Source: Neoarius graeffei (lineage: Eukaryota; Chordata; Actinopteri; Siluriformes; Ariidae). Taken from it: a stretch of 64,000 bases of DNA. The notes under the pieces were generated by a model. That model saw only the letters and a list, made by a program, of their open reading frames with translations. It made no database searches and was not told the origin of the DNA. Location: NCBI RefSeq assembly GCF_027579695.1, contig NC_083586.1, positions 6,692,001 to 6,756,000 on the forward strand, written 5' to 3'. Positions 1-9,746 of the stretch are shown piece after piece; position 1 is the stretch's first letter, and each line of letters starts with the position of its first letter. The position numbers were made by a program, and so were the translations under genes.

Positions 1-1070
1 AGTGCTTTTGATAAGTTGTATGTAACTGAACCAATGCTATCTACTATGGGGCGTAATGGTGTTCCTGGTTTGTGTATTTTTGGTGTACCGTAAATCCTGG
101 GGATGACGTTGGCTGTGGGTACTAAATGATTGTATGCCTGCTTATCTATTTTATTTTCATCGAGTAGTGGTTTGAGTAGTGCTTTAAGTTTCTTTTTCTT
201 GTCTTCTGTTGGGTCTTTTTTTAATATTTCAAATGCGTTGTCACTGAGTAATTCAATCATTTTCCGTTCATATTCATCAGTGTCCATAATAACTGTTGTC
301 CTGCCTTTATCTGCTGGGAGGATTGTGATATCTTTATTTTTTGCTAATGTTTTCATGGCTTTGGCTTCCTGTTTGGTGATGTTACTGGGTGGTGGTTTGG
401 CCGTTTTCAATATACCAGCTATTGCGTTTCTTAGTGCTGCTTTTTGTCCCTGATCCTGTATTTTCTCACATGCTAATTCAGTTGCCAGAATGAATTCGTC
501 GTGTGGTATGTTGTTCGGTGTGACAGCGTAGTTGAGTCCTTTTGCTAATATACTGCTTTGTGCTTGTGAGAGTTTGTACCTTGATATGTTATGAATCCAT
601 TTGTCATTGATGTGTGCGTGCTCCGGTTCTGCCTTCTTTTTCTGTGCGATGAGTTTGTCCAGTTTTCAGATTTGTCGGGTTTTTGTCTTGGTAAATTCCT
701 GCTCGTGTATGTCTGCCAAGTGTCCGTGTATTGCTATTTCCATTTCCTTGTTCTGGGGAAACCGGCGTTTGAAAGTTTCCGTCTCCCTGTGTAGTTCGCT
801 GTTGATGTTATTTAATTTGTCAGTTGTGCACCGTATCCATTCTTTTACCAGAGTCATCCGCACTTTCTTGATCATCTTTTCCGCGTTTCTGGTTGGAATC
901 GGGTTCTCGATGTTCAGGCTGGCCGGTACGACTTCTTCATCCCGGCAGCGCAGATTGAATCTCAGGTGATTCCTGTAGCGTGCCCGTTTTCGCGTCAATC
1001 TCTCTAGGCGGTGAAACTCCTTGATGCTTTCATCTCCATAACTTATTCTTAATATTTCGATTACGTTCAT
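1..1070 (-). pseudogene. Penelope-like element reverse transcriptase, N-terminal part, cut by the window edge
   Basis: Minus-strand frame starting at ATG 1068-1070 and running off the window start. An N-terminal helical region rich in Lys, Arg and Glu is followed by RT blocks typical of Penelope-like elements: ITILPADKG near 305-330, then YGTPKIHKPG and PLRPIV near 45-90, then TYNLSK at the edge. Penelope elements encode a reverse transcriptase related to telomerase, usually followed by a GIY-YIG endonuclease, which would lie outside this window. I translated the frame codon by codon from 668 to 1. It is open except for one in-frame TGA at 666-668, so this copy is dead or needs readthrough. 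The ribozyme-like motif just upstream (1141-1186) supports the family call and the orientation. Confidence 0.88.
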
Positions 1071-1140
1071 TATGTCTTTATATTAAATATAGTTAGATTT
1101 TTTCTTTTTTATCAGACATCTAGTTTTTGGGTTTGTTTAC

Positions 1141-1186
1141 CTGACATGTTTCGACGTACGACTGTCGTCTTCCTCAGAGTGTCACC
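1141..1186 (-). ncRNA. Hammerhead-like ribozyme motif of the Penelope-like element
   Basis: Read on the minus strand, the core CUGAGGA (1177-1171) fits the hammerhead consensus CUGANGA. It is followed by a stem II of GACG paired with CGUC closing a nine-base loop, then GAAAC, then the very short stem III and cleavage triplet AUGUC (GAAACAUGUC at 1152-1143). Penelope-like elements are known to carry such minimal hammerheads in their terminal repeats, and this one lies about 70 bp upstream of the RT start codon on the same strand. Stem I pairing is not convincing by eye, so activity is uncertain. Confidence 0.6.
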
Positions 1187-1732
1187 GGATGTTAATTGGT
1201 GACGCATCTTTTATCAGCTGATGTTTCTGAAGGCGTGGCCTTCCTGTCTGGATTGACAGGTCGGTCACGCCTTCTACTGTCTACAAAGAACAGGAGAAAC
1301 AACATATACAACACGCACTGAAGGCATTTCAATATCCACTTTACATATTGCTGATGTTTGGGCTTCGTCAGTAGGAGAAAAGCCAAACCAATTCCAGATA
1401 ACGGAGGTGCATTTTTTCTTCGTGACCAACTCCTCGGCTTGGCTGTCAGCCATGGCTCTCCATGCTGCTTTTTCCACACATAACATGGAGGCGTGTAAGA
1501 AAGTGTGTCACTACCCACGTTTCGCTATGATTGGTCGGTCAGGTTAAGGACGTCTTATGTCTGCCGCGTCGGCGGGAACCAGCATAGAATGTCAAGTTAT
1601 TGTACCCAAAGGGAAAAAAAGTTATTGTGCTCATTGGCCAAGGCGATCTATATGATTTCTCCACTTTGGCAGATCGTCTGAGATCTTCTACTCGTTCTTA
1701 TTCTTAACGATTTTATATCGTCAGATTGCACA
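1187..1732. other. Unassigned stretch
   Basis: No convincing gene or repeat is recognised. The short open frames here have no familiar motifs. It may be the Penelope 5' region and flanking DNA. Confidence 0.4.
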
Positions 1733-1826
1733 CCCCTAGCTCCAGCCTAACCCAGCTGGGATAGGCTCTAGCTTGCCTGCAACCCTGTAGAACAGGATAA
1801 GCGGCTACAGATGATGGATGGATGTT
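1733..1826 (+). repeat. SINE-A tail fragment, plus orientation
   Basis: About 95 bp matching the 3' part of the tRNA-derived SINE (see 42385-42760): the CAGCTGGGATAGGCTC block, then ACAGGATAAGCGGCTA and a GATGGATG tail. The tRNA-like head is missing. It points the opposite way to the copy at 1905-2262. Confidence 0.6.
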
Positions 1827-1904
1827 TTAATAGTACATGATTCAGGATAATTGGCAATAACAGTAATCAACTTTTTTTAAATTTCTTTTACTTGCGACCT
1901 GTAA

Positions 1905-2262
1905 CATCCATCCATCCATTATCCATAACCGCTTATCCTGTGCAGGGTTGCCGGCAAGCTGGAGCCTATCCCAGCTGACTATGGGCGAGAGGCAAGGTAT
2001 ACTCTGGACAAGTCGCCAGGTCATCACAGGGATGACACATAGAGACAAACAACCATTCACACTCTGTCAATTTAGAGCCAGCAATTAAACTAACCTGCAT
2101 GTCTTTGGACTGCGGGGGAAACTGGAGCACCCAGAGGAAACCCACACAGACACTGAGAACATGCAAACTCCACACAGAAAGGCCCTCGTCAGCCACTGGG
2201 CTCAAACTCAGAACCTTCTTGCTGTGAGGTGACAGTGCTAACCACTACACCCAATACTATGT
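1905..2262 (-). repeat. SINE-A copy (tRNA-derived SINE)
   Basis: Near-complete but diverged copy of the SINE seen at 42385-42760, with its head at the high coordinate and its tail (CATCCATC on the plus strand) at 1905. The tRNA-like boxes are partly degraded, and the last bases of the head are lost. Confidence 0.75.
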
Positions 2263-2523
2263 CACATTTACCTTAGCAACCATCACTACCTGCCTGGGGG
2301 GCAAGCAAACTTTGTTCAGATACTGAAGCCAAGCGAAGATGTCCGGCATCTGTTGTCCGAAGAAAACTACAGCTAAAAAAAGCTCTACTGCTGGATTACT
2401 TGGATAATCTTATTCAGAAAGAAGTGATGTATGCAGAAATTAGTTTATTAGCGGTTTTGATCCATGTAAAATTCCTCAAAACGACTGGAGTGACGTGCAG
2501 ATTTGTGGCCTAGCATTAGTCTT

Positions 2524-2590
2524 AGCTACATGTTGGATTGATATATACACAGATCTTTTTAAACTGTGTATATCTATCCAACATGTAGCT
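2524..2590. other. Near-perfect 67-nt hairpin
   Basis: The left arm from 2524 (AGCTACATGTTGGAT) and the right arm ending at 2590 (ATCCAACATGTAGCT) pair almost completely. The stem is about 27-29 bp with one mismatch and a two-base bulge, and the loop is about 11 nt. The size is that of a miRNA precursor or a tiny palindromic element. It lies just upstream of a LINE 3' tail. Confidence 0.5.
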
Positions 2591-2593
2591 TTA

Positions 2594-2858
2594 AACTGAC
2601 TCCATGTTAAAACTGTTAATATTATAGTCATACTGTCTGTTGTTGCCCAAATGAGGATGGGTTCCCTTTTGAGTCTGGTTCCTCTTGAGGTTTCTTCCTC
2701 ATGTCGTCTGAGGGAGTTTTTCCTTGCCACAAGGTTGCTCATTGGGGATAGATTAGGGATAAAATTAGCTCATGTTTTAAGTCGTTCAAATTCTGTAAAG
2801 CTGCTTTGCGACAATGTTTATTGTTAAAAGCACTATACAAATAAACTTGACTTGACCT
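2594..2858 (+). mobile_element. LINE 3' UTR end, truncated copy
   Basis: The sequence from TGTTAAAACTGTTAATATT to the TTGACTTGAC tail matches the end of the LINE at 15169-15440 and, inverted, the start of 14136-14400. It contains GGGATAGATTAGGG and AAGCTGCTTTGCGACAATG. The short TTGAC tail repeats are typical of CR1/L2-type LINE ends. No coding part remains. Confidence 0.75.
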
Positions 2859-2929
2859 GAAAGTCCCTGCATTGGACTGTGCAAAAATCCCAACACCATT
2901 CTGTTAACATATATAGATGATCTTGAGTT

Positions 2930-3664
2930 CATCCTGGACCACTTTTTTTGTGTGTGTGTGTGTGTTCAGGCAGGCGGTAAGGGCGGCTGCACACTACCAC
3001 CCCCAGGGGTGGCTTCTTCTTTGAACTGTAGAGTTTTAGCTGGCAACAGTGGATGGCACGGTGAATTGTGTTCACAGATAATGTCCTCTGGAAATATTCC
3101 TGAGCCCATTTTGTGATTTCCAATACAGAAGCATGCCTGTATGTGATGCAGTGCCGTCTAAGGGCCCCAAAGATCATGGGCACCCAGTATGGTTTTCCGG
3201 CCTTGACCCTTATGCACAGAGATTCTTCCAGATTCTCTGAATCTTTTGATGATATTATGCACTGTAGATGATATGTTCAAACTCTTTGCAATTTTACACT
3301 GTTGAACTCCAAGCCGCTGCCACTCCAAGATGCTCTTTTTATACCCAGTCATGTTAATGACCTATTGCCAATTGACCTAATGAGTTGCAATTTGGTCCTC
3401 CAGCTGTTGCTTTTTTGTACCTTTAACTTTTCCAACTCTAATTGCCCCTGTCCCAACTTTTTTGAGATGTGTTGCTGTCATGAAATTTCAAATGAGCCAA
3501 TATTTGGCATGAAATTTCAAAATGTCTCACACTCGACATTTGATATGTTGTCTTTGTTCTATTCTGAATACAATATCAGTTTTTGAGATTTGTAAATTAT
3601 TGCATTCCGTTTTTATTCACAATTTGTACTTTTGTCCCAATTTTTTTTGGAATTGGGGTTGTAT
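2930..3664 (-). mobile_element. Tc1-like transposon fragment: terminal repeat plus transposase helix-turn-helix
   Basis: The right end (3590-3664) carries a Tc1-type terminal repeat; on the minus strand it begins ACAACCCCAATTCCAAAAAA. Inside, two minus-strand frames give the N-terminal DNA-binding part of a Tc1 transposase: residues around ILEWQRLGVQQCKIAKSLNI (3158-3352) and ITKWAQEYFQRTLSVNTIHR (2929-3183), separated by a frameshift near 3170. The catalytic DDE half and the other terminal repeat are gone, with the break near a short TG repeat at 2941-2965. It cannot move by itself. Confidence 0.8.
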
Positions 3665-3955
3665 AAACATTGCATGATAGCAATTACTTAGTTAATATGT
3701 GCAGTTATATAACATAGTACTGAGGATATCTTTTTATTTGCATGACCAAACATCAGGGATATAGATATTTATGCAGTGTTTTTTATGCCCCCATGTTGCA
3801 CTAGCAAAGACATGTTTTTGGGTTTTTTGTCCATCTGCTATCTTTCAGGTTAAATCTCTAAGTAGTGTGTATTACCACACAGGCATCAGTAGTGTGGGCT
3901 ACATTTTTCTCGTTTTAAATTCCGGACATCAGTGTGTCACGTACTGCTTTCTAGT
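3665..3955. other. Unassigned stretch
   Basis: AT-rich sequence between the Tc1 fragment and a short acidic frame. It ends in TGCTTTCTAG, which resembles a splice acceptor. No repeat family is recognised. Confidence 0.3.
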
Positions 3956-4054
3956 CAGGATTCTTCTGAATCTGAATCCGAAGAGGTAGAACTGGAAGTG
4001 GGTTACTCAGATGACTCTGATGATGACCCAGATTACAGGTTTGAGAAACCGTAA
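3956..4054 (+). other. Short acidic, exon-like open frame
   Basis: After a possible splice acceptor ending at 3954 there are 32 codons of strongly acidic sequence (SSESESEEVELEVGYSDDSD and onwards) ending at a TAA. Such acidic tracts occur in piggyBac-type transposase N-termini and in many nuclear proteins. Too short to assign. It abuts the broken end of the gag pseudogene. Confidence 0.25.
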
Positions 4055-4057
4055 CAT

Positions 4058-5480
4058 TTTTTCTAATAGGATGTGTGTTCCTTTTGGAGCTTCGCCTCCT
4101 TCTAAGGCTAGTAGGGGCTTGTCCTCACCCTGGAGACTAAGGGCTCTGGGTTCATCATTGTTTCCGTTTGTGGTTTTGACAATGGTCTCCCAGGTCATTT
4201 GGGCTAGTTGCCTAGTTTCCCTCATTGAGTAGCAACCTTGTCAACACGGTAGTGTGACTTGAGTCCGCACGCTTGGGTGGAGGTTATGTAAGAAGAGGGA
4301 TTTGAAGCCTCTATCTTCTTCCAAGCCTGGTGTGCTACTACCCTGGAAATAGGCAGTACGTAGCCTTCTATAATATTCATGAGGCGCCTCAGACCGTTTC
4401 TGTTTAATCTGTATTGCACACAATGTCGCGGAGGTTTCATCCGTGTACGGCGCATATTCTTCCCTCATGTAGTTGCGAAGTTTCGAATAACTATCGCGAA
4501 TGTTTGGGGGTAGCATCTCTAAAAGGGCAAGAATGCTGCTACTGGAGGTCTTCCAGATCAGTTTGAGTTTCTCTTGCGTTGTGGCTTTCGGTAGGTCCAT
4601 CAGGCATCGGTCAATTTCTCGTAAATAATCATTCACGTTTGTTCTTTTATTCTCAGGATCGAATCGCTCAACATCGTTGGCAAGTAGGTCAATTTGCCAT
4701 AAGCGAAGAGTTTGGTGCACGCCCTTGTGCGACCTTCTTGGCTCTCCTGAGTACTCACTATCTAAGCTACTCTGGTGTTGCTCCCGTTTCGCACTAGATT
4801 CATACCCTGATTCATCCAACGATGGATCAGGGGTACTGTAGGACACTGACCTGGGTGTGCTATGGTCCTGGGCTCGGGATGAGCACAGTACGGCTCCACC
4901 CTGGCTAAACAACGAAGTCGTGTAGCGAGTTGGAGTTTGGCGGGGTGTCTGGTCCTCGACCAGGTAATCTACGGTGTCCGGTTCGGACGCCTCTTCCCGC
5001 TTTGAGCTTCGACGCATTGTTGGGGGTCTTTCACGCCCCTCACGCCCTTCTTGGGGGGGTCTGCTCTTCGGCAGCCCTCTGGGCAGCCTTTTTGGCTTTC
5101 TCTAGCCTTTTGGCGCAATCATCAAGGGAGGTTTTCAAGAGCTCACGCTCCCTATGTAAATCATTATTATTGGCTGCCAGCTCGGCATTGCTGGTGGTCA
5201 GCCTTTCAACCTCTCTGCGGAAGCGTCTGATTTCTGAATCAGTATCTCGGAAGTATGACAGGCATAGCTTACCTAGTGCCTCTTGGACACCAATGGTTGT
5301 TCTTTTTGGATCTCTCATATGTTTGTTCGCGTTATCTATATTGTTTTGGCATTCACTCTTACTCATGTTCCTAATGTTTGCCTTTTCAGAGGCAGAGCAG
5401 TGAATGAGGTCTGCAATGACCTCAAGGAGAGACACGTCTTGAGCATTGTCTTCAATTTCTGAGACACAAGGGGATGCCAT
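4058..5480 (-). pseudogene. LTR retrotransposon gag, frameshifted and 3' truncated
   Basis: The start ATG is at 5478-5480, about 280 bp inside the primer-binding site. The first part (5040-5480) is a coiled-coil-like segment rich in Arg, Glu and Leu. The second (4241-5017) contains a Gag capsid-like domain with motifs such as LLEMLPPN and APHEYYRRLRTAY. The two parts are one base out of frame; the break is best placed in the run of seven G near 5046-5052. A further in-frame TGA sits at 4241-4243, after which the same frame continues to about 4058, where the element is cut. No zinc knuckle, protease or pol remains. Gag would build the retrotransposon particle. I see no close identity to a named family. 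Confidence 0.75.
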
Positions 5481-5763
5481 TTTACTTAGGTTGGATATTA
5501 TGTAATTAATTAATCAATGAGTTAATTTATTAATTAATTTTTATTAATTAATATTAACTACGTAATTAATTAATCAATTAAGTTTGTTTGTTGGAAACGC
5601 CATCTCTTATCCTAAGTTATGAATAGGTTATTATTATTTTGTGATATGGTTATCACGCTACTGCTAACCGTTTAACACACCTGGGTATATACCTTGGCAG
5701 TTGCTTAATCAAACTGATAATTTATCTGTTGTTGCAACATTATTCAAGAAGTCAACGCCAATC

Positions 5764-5781
5764 TCCTCACACGGGGCACCA
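5764..5781 (-). promoter_or_regulatory. Primer-binding site for elongator tRNA-Met
   Basis: The plus strand TCCTCACACGGGGCACCA matches the 3' end of vertebrate elongator tRNA-Met including CCA, so on the minus strand the element has TGGTGCCCCGTGTGAGGA a few bases after its LTR. This is where reverse transcription would be primed. Confidence 0.85.
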
Positions 5782-5788
5782 ATTTAAT

Positions 5789-7255
5789 TGTAGGTGCAAT
5801 TGGTAATTAAGTGATCAATCTCATTAAATCAGTCTCATTAATTAATCTCATTAAATCAGTCTCATTGAATCATTAAATCAGTCTCATTAAATACCATTAA
5901 ACCAGTCTCATTAAACAATACCTTTAATTTTGATGCTTAATAATAAATTATCAAACAGCTAAATTATGGTATATTCCAAATTATTATGATCACTTACCAT
6001 ATTGCATAACTCATATGCACCTTGGAATTCTTTTGAGATTGGATGGCTTCAAAAATATTGGTACACAAACAAACACACAGTTTCAATAATAATTGAATTT
6101 ATTATAACAAAGATAAAAATGAATAATGTCAGCAGATATATACATATAAGCAAGCATAAACAGTGTGTGTGTTGTGTGTGTGCCCACGTGGCCTGAACAA
6201 AGAGTTAGCCTGGATGGCTAGCTAAGGTGTGTTTGTGTGTGGCCACGTGGCCTGGCAAAGAATTAGCCTGTGTGTGGCCTGAACAAAAAGTTAGCATGGA
6301 TTGCTAGCTAAGGTGTGTTTGTGTGTGGTCTGTGGCCTAAACAAAGACTAGCCTGGATAGCTAACTCCACTAGCTTATAACACTACTAAATCCACCAAAA
6401 TCTTGATGAGGTCAAAATATGTGTAAGAATGAAATTAAGAGTATTAGGAAGGAATAGAAGAAGCATGCAACTTATCTATTCAAAACTGAGAGGTCAAAAC
6501 AAAATAGAACAATCATCAATTCAACACGCTGCGTGTTTACAGTGTACACAATTAAACCGTTCCTGAGTTTAAATTCACACTGCTTCATAAAGCTAATTCC
6601 TAAGACTAGTTTTATTGCCCAAAAATTTCCAGTCTTACTCAGTATCTTGCCTCTACGCAAGATTATGAACAGATGTTCCGAGACTTTTGGAGTTTCACCG
6701 TTGTGGAGCACGTGAGTCGATTCTGTGGAAAGCAGAGGATTTCTTGGTCCGAACGCTTCGTAGTTCGTGATGAAAAGAAGTCTCTGATCAATGTGCACAG
6801 TGCTTTTAATTAGAAGGAATTCCGGTCGCTTCTAACTTTTAATTAAACCTGCTTTGGGCGGCAGTTCGGTAACGTTACTGATAGACAAACAAAAACCGGT
6901 TGTAACTCTATCTGAGTTTAAAATCGCGTGATTCTGGATTTTTACCGTGGCCAGTGGTAAACAAAGAAATCATGCTAAATCATGGATCTTGCAAGAAAAA
7001 TGTCTTTTCTTGGGTTTTCTGGTGCAGGGTATCTCTTTCTGTCCAGAGGGCTTGAAGTCCAAGATGAGAGAGAGAGCCTCTTTATGTCAGTGTGATCCGA
7101 GTCACATCCACGCCAAAAGAGGAAGAAGGAAGCGTTGCTCAGTTGCTTATAGCTTCATGGAGGATGTGACATAGGAAATCCCACCCAGGCGTGACGTAGG
7201 TCAACGCGGAAGTTGGCTGATGGGAAATGTAGTTCTTAAAAGGACTGTACCTACA
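5789..7255 (-). mobile_element. 5' LTR of the gag-bearing retrotransposon (1467 bp)
   Basis: On the minus strand it starts TGTAGGTAC at 7255 and ends CACCTACA at 5789, seven bases before the primer site, giving the inverted TGTAGG/CCTACA ends of an LTR. It holds two minisatellites: TCTCATTAAATCAG-like units at 5818-5925, and units of about 75 bp with GTGGCCTGAACAAAGAGTTAGCCTGGAT from 6160 to 6370. The high-coordinate end sits inside an L1-type ORF1, so the insertion point is exact. The 3' LTR is not in the window. Confidence 0.8.
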
Positions 7256-7953
7256 AATATTTTCTGCCCCTGGTATTCCAGGTTTTTATTTTCCATGGCC
7301 TTGCGTAGTATTTCCTCATGAACATGGTAGTAGTGCAGTCTTAAGATGAAAGGTCGCAGGGGATCCTCAGGTTTCAGTTTCTGGCGGTTTATCCTGTGTG
7401 CCCAGTCTATCAACGGTTGCTCAGGCAGAGACAGCACTTCGGTTAGGAGTTGACCAATGAAATCTCTGGGCCGCGGTCCTTCTTTCCCCTCCAGTATTCC
7501 TATAATCCTAATATTACTCCTCCTCGAGCGCACCTCAAGGTCTTCACATTTTTCATCCAGGTGTTTAACTTTCGTTGTCAGATGATCCACTGTAGATTGG
7601 AATGTGGAAATGATGTCAGAGAATGTTGAGGTGCTTTCTTCTAGCTTTTTCAGAGTGGCCTTGTGCTCGGCTGATTTGCCTCTCAGCTCTGAAATAGACT
7701 TCTGGACATTTACATTGAGTGATGAAATCTCGCCCCGATAGTAGTAGAAACTTCTGTGATGCGGTTTTCTATGGAGACACAAACCTCTGCTTTCATCCGG
7801 TTCATCTGTGTGCTTAAAGCACCGATGGCCACGAGTACCACCTTATTAGAGGGTTCATCCACACTACTGTCGTCAGTTTCCGGGGCCTCCGAGTCTGGCG
7901 TATCCAAGGCCTGCCTCAGGTGACTCATTCTTCTTGCCTTTCGGTTTACCCAT
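7256..7953 (-). pseudogene. L1-type LINE ORF1 (RNA-binding protein), broken by the LTR insertion
   Basis: It starts at ATG 7951-7953 (MGKPKGKKN), shifts frame near 7930 into a region SHLRQALDTPDSEAPETDD, and shifts again near 7735 into a coiled coil (VDHLTTKVKHLDEKCEDLEV). The RRM-like block follows with RRSNIRIIGILEGKEG, then DWAHRINRQK and RPFILRLHYYHVHEEILRKA, as in L1 ORF1 proteins, which bind LINE RNA as trimers. The frame is lost at 7255, where the LTR begins after QGQKIF. Two frameshifts plus the insertion make it dead; its ORF2 is not present next to it. Confidence 0.87.
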
Positions 7954-8205
7954 TGTGAAAACCGAGCAGAACATTATGCTCCTGTGCTTACTACTGCATT
8001 TATATTCTTCAAGAAATGGGTAATGTTTGGTAATTTGGAGTTTTTGTTCAGTTTTAAATGGATTTTTGACGAGCTATCTGGAGGTGCATCCTACCCTTCC
8101 ATTGCTCGCCAGTGCCCCGAAGACCAATGCCATTTGACGGGACCTTATAAAGGTCCACCTTTCGAACAACTGCAGATTAAATTGAAATAATACATGAGGT
8201 AATTA
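7954..8205. other. Probable LINE 5' flank, unassigned
   Basis: Sequence upstream of the L1 ORF1 start. It may be its 5' UTR. Nothing specific is recognised. Confidence 0.3.
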
Positions 8206-8213
8206 ACTATGAT

Positions 8214-9261
8214 CAGGGGCGTAGCACCAAATTCTGGGCCCTATGAACAAGCAGTGGCCATGGGCCCCCCCCCCAAAAAAAAAAGCTCAGCAGTTAACAA
8301 TGCTGAAAGTATCTAACAACAAGGGCGTACTACCAGTCCAGTCAGTTATGTAGCCACACATTAATCTAACAACTCTTAAATGAATAAAAAACCCTAATCA
8401 CACAATACTTCACTGAATCTTTGTTTTATTTGCAGAATGATTAAAAGTTGTAACAGTAAATGCCACCAAAGGTCACCAAACACCTATGACATTGAGACTA
8501 AATTAGGCTACTAGCCTAATTATTTATTTTGTATGTATAAATAGTTACATACATTTTTATACATGTTCGAAATAAATAAATTCATTCATTCAAATTATGT
8601 TATGGCCCAGTAATAAATATTAATTTAATTTTCGATTAGTATACTATTGGAATGTAAACATAAAAGGCATCATGTTATTTCTAATTTTGTGCTGTGCAGT
8701 TTTTAGCACTGACAATCGTGGTGGTATTGAAGCATTTATAACCACGGGTGTTCATTTAATGTAGGCTATTTGCTTTCACATTTGGGCTCACCTTTCTTGG
8801 GAAAGAAGTTTGTGAGCAGTTGCTTTCCCTCATTTTCTTTTCTTGTCTCTTTCCTGCCTCTCTTTTTGTTTCTGAAAACCGGATTTTGTTTTCTTGTGCA
8901 TCATCTTCCATAGCACAGATAGCCTACAATGCGCAGCGCTGCTTCAGCAGAATGAACGCTACGTTAAATGCGCTGAGTTAAAAAGCCCGGTGAAAGCGGA
9001 CTAAACCATTTCGTGCAAAGGGTGGGGGGGGGGGCCTGTCCCCGGACACTATATGTAGGCTAGGACACACAATTCAATCCATTAATCAAACGATTTATTT
9101 ACCCAAAACATTACATTTACATTAGTTAGCAACATATATTGTGATCTTTAAATGGTATTGATATTTAAAGGAAAATAAAATTACAGACTCCTCAAGGGCC
9201 CTCCCCCCACTTGGGGCCCTGGTAACTCAGTCCCCCTTTTCCCCCCACTACGACGCCCCTG
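8214..9261. mobile_element. Non-autonomous hAT element (1048 bp)
   Basis: The ends are CAGGGGCGTAG (8214) and CTACGACGCCCCTG (9261), inverted copies of each other, flanked by a perfect 8-bp duplication ACTATGAT at 8206-8213 and 9262-9269. The 8-bp duplication and CAGGG ends are hallmarks of hAT. Runs of C, A or G near 8266-8285 and 9022-9032 are slippage-prone. No transposase frame is present, so it would need a helper in trans. Confidence 0.9.
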
Positions 9262-9269
9262 ACTATGAT

Positions 9270-9625
9270 GCAAAAAGTTATAGATTCACAGGAACAAAGC
9301 AGAGCACCAGTATCAGAGACGGAACCAGAAAATCCAAAGTGGAATGGGCCAAGAAGGGAAGGACCCTACGTGGTGGTAAAAGTATTCCAATGGGTGTTCA
9401 GGTGTAGAGAAGCACTACTGTATATGGTATCATTTTAACCATTGTTCTCCAGTTTCTAGACAGGCTTTACCAAAAGATCACCCTGAAGATGAAGGAATAT
9501 CTGAAAATACAGAAAGTGAAACTGGTGAGGAGAGACCCTCAAACTGTGGACATGAAGAGCCTGAGTGCTCCTGATTGAACAACAAGAGAGACCCCCAGAC
9601 AACCAGAGTCAGAAGAACTATGTGA
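9270..9625 (+). other. Unassigned stretch with decayed coding-like pieces
   Basis: Two short plus-strand frames are suggestive: one around 9340-9385 (KWNGPRREGPYVVVK) and one at 9456-9573 rich in Glu, Pro and Ser (EDEGISENTESETGEERPSN) ending at TGA. They could be the end of a retroelement polyprotein, but no family is clear. Confidence 0.25.
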
Positions 9626-9746
9626 AGATAAAAAAAACCCAGTTAAAAAAATGAGACAAAAATATTATACTTGGTAATTTATTTATTGAGGAAAATGATC
9701 CCATATTACATTTCTGTAAGTGGCAAAAGTATGTGAACCTTTACTT

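Noticed and set aside
1192..1518. 108-codon minus-strand frame
   Set aside because: No motifs and a second overlapping frame of similar quality; no support.
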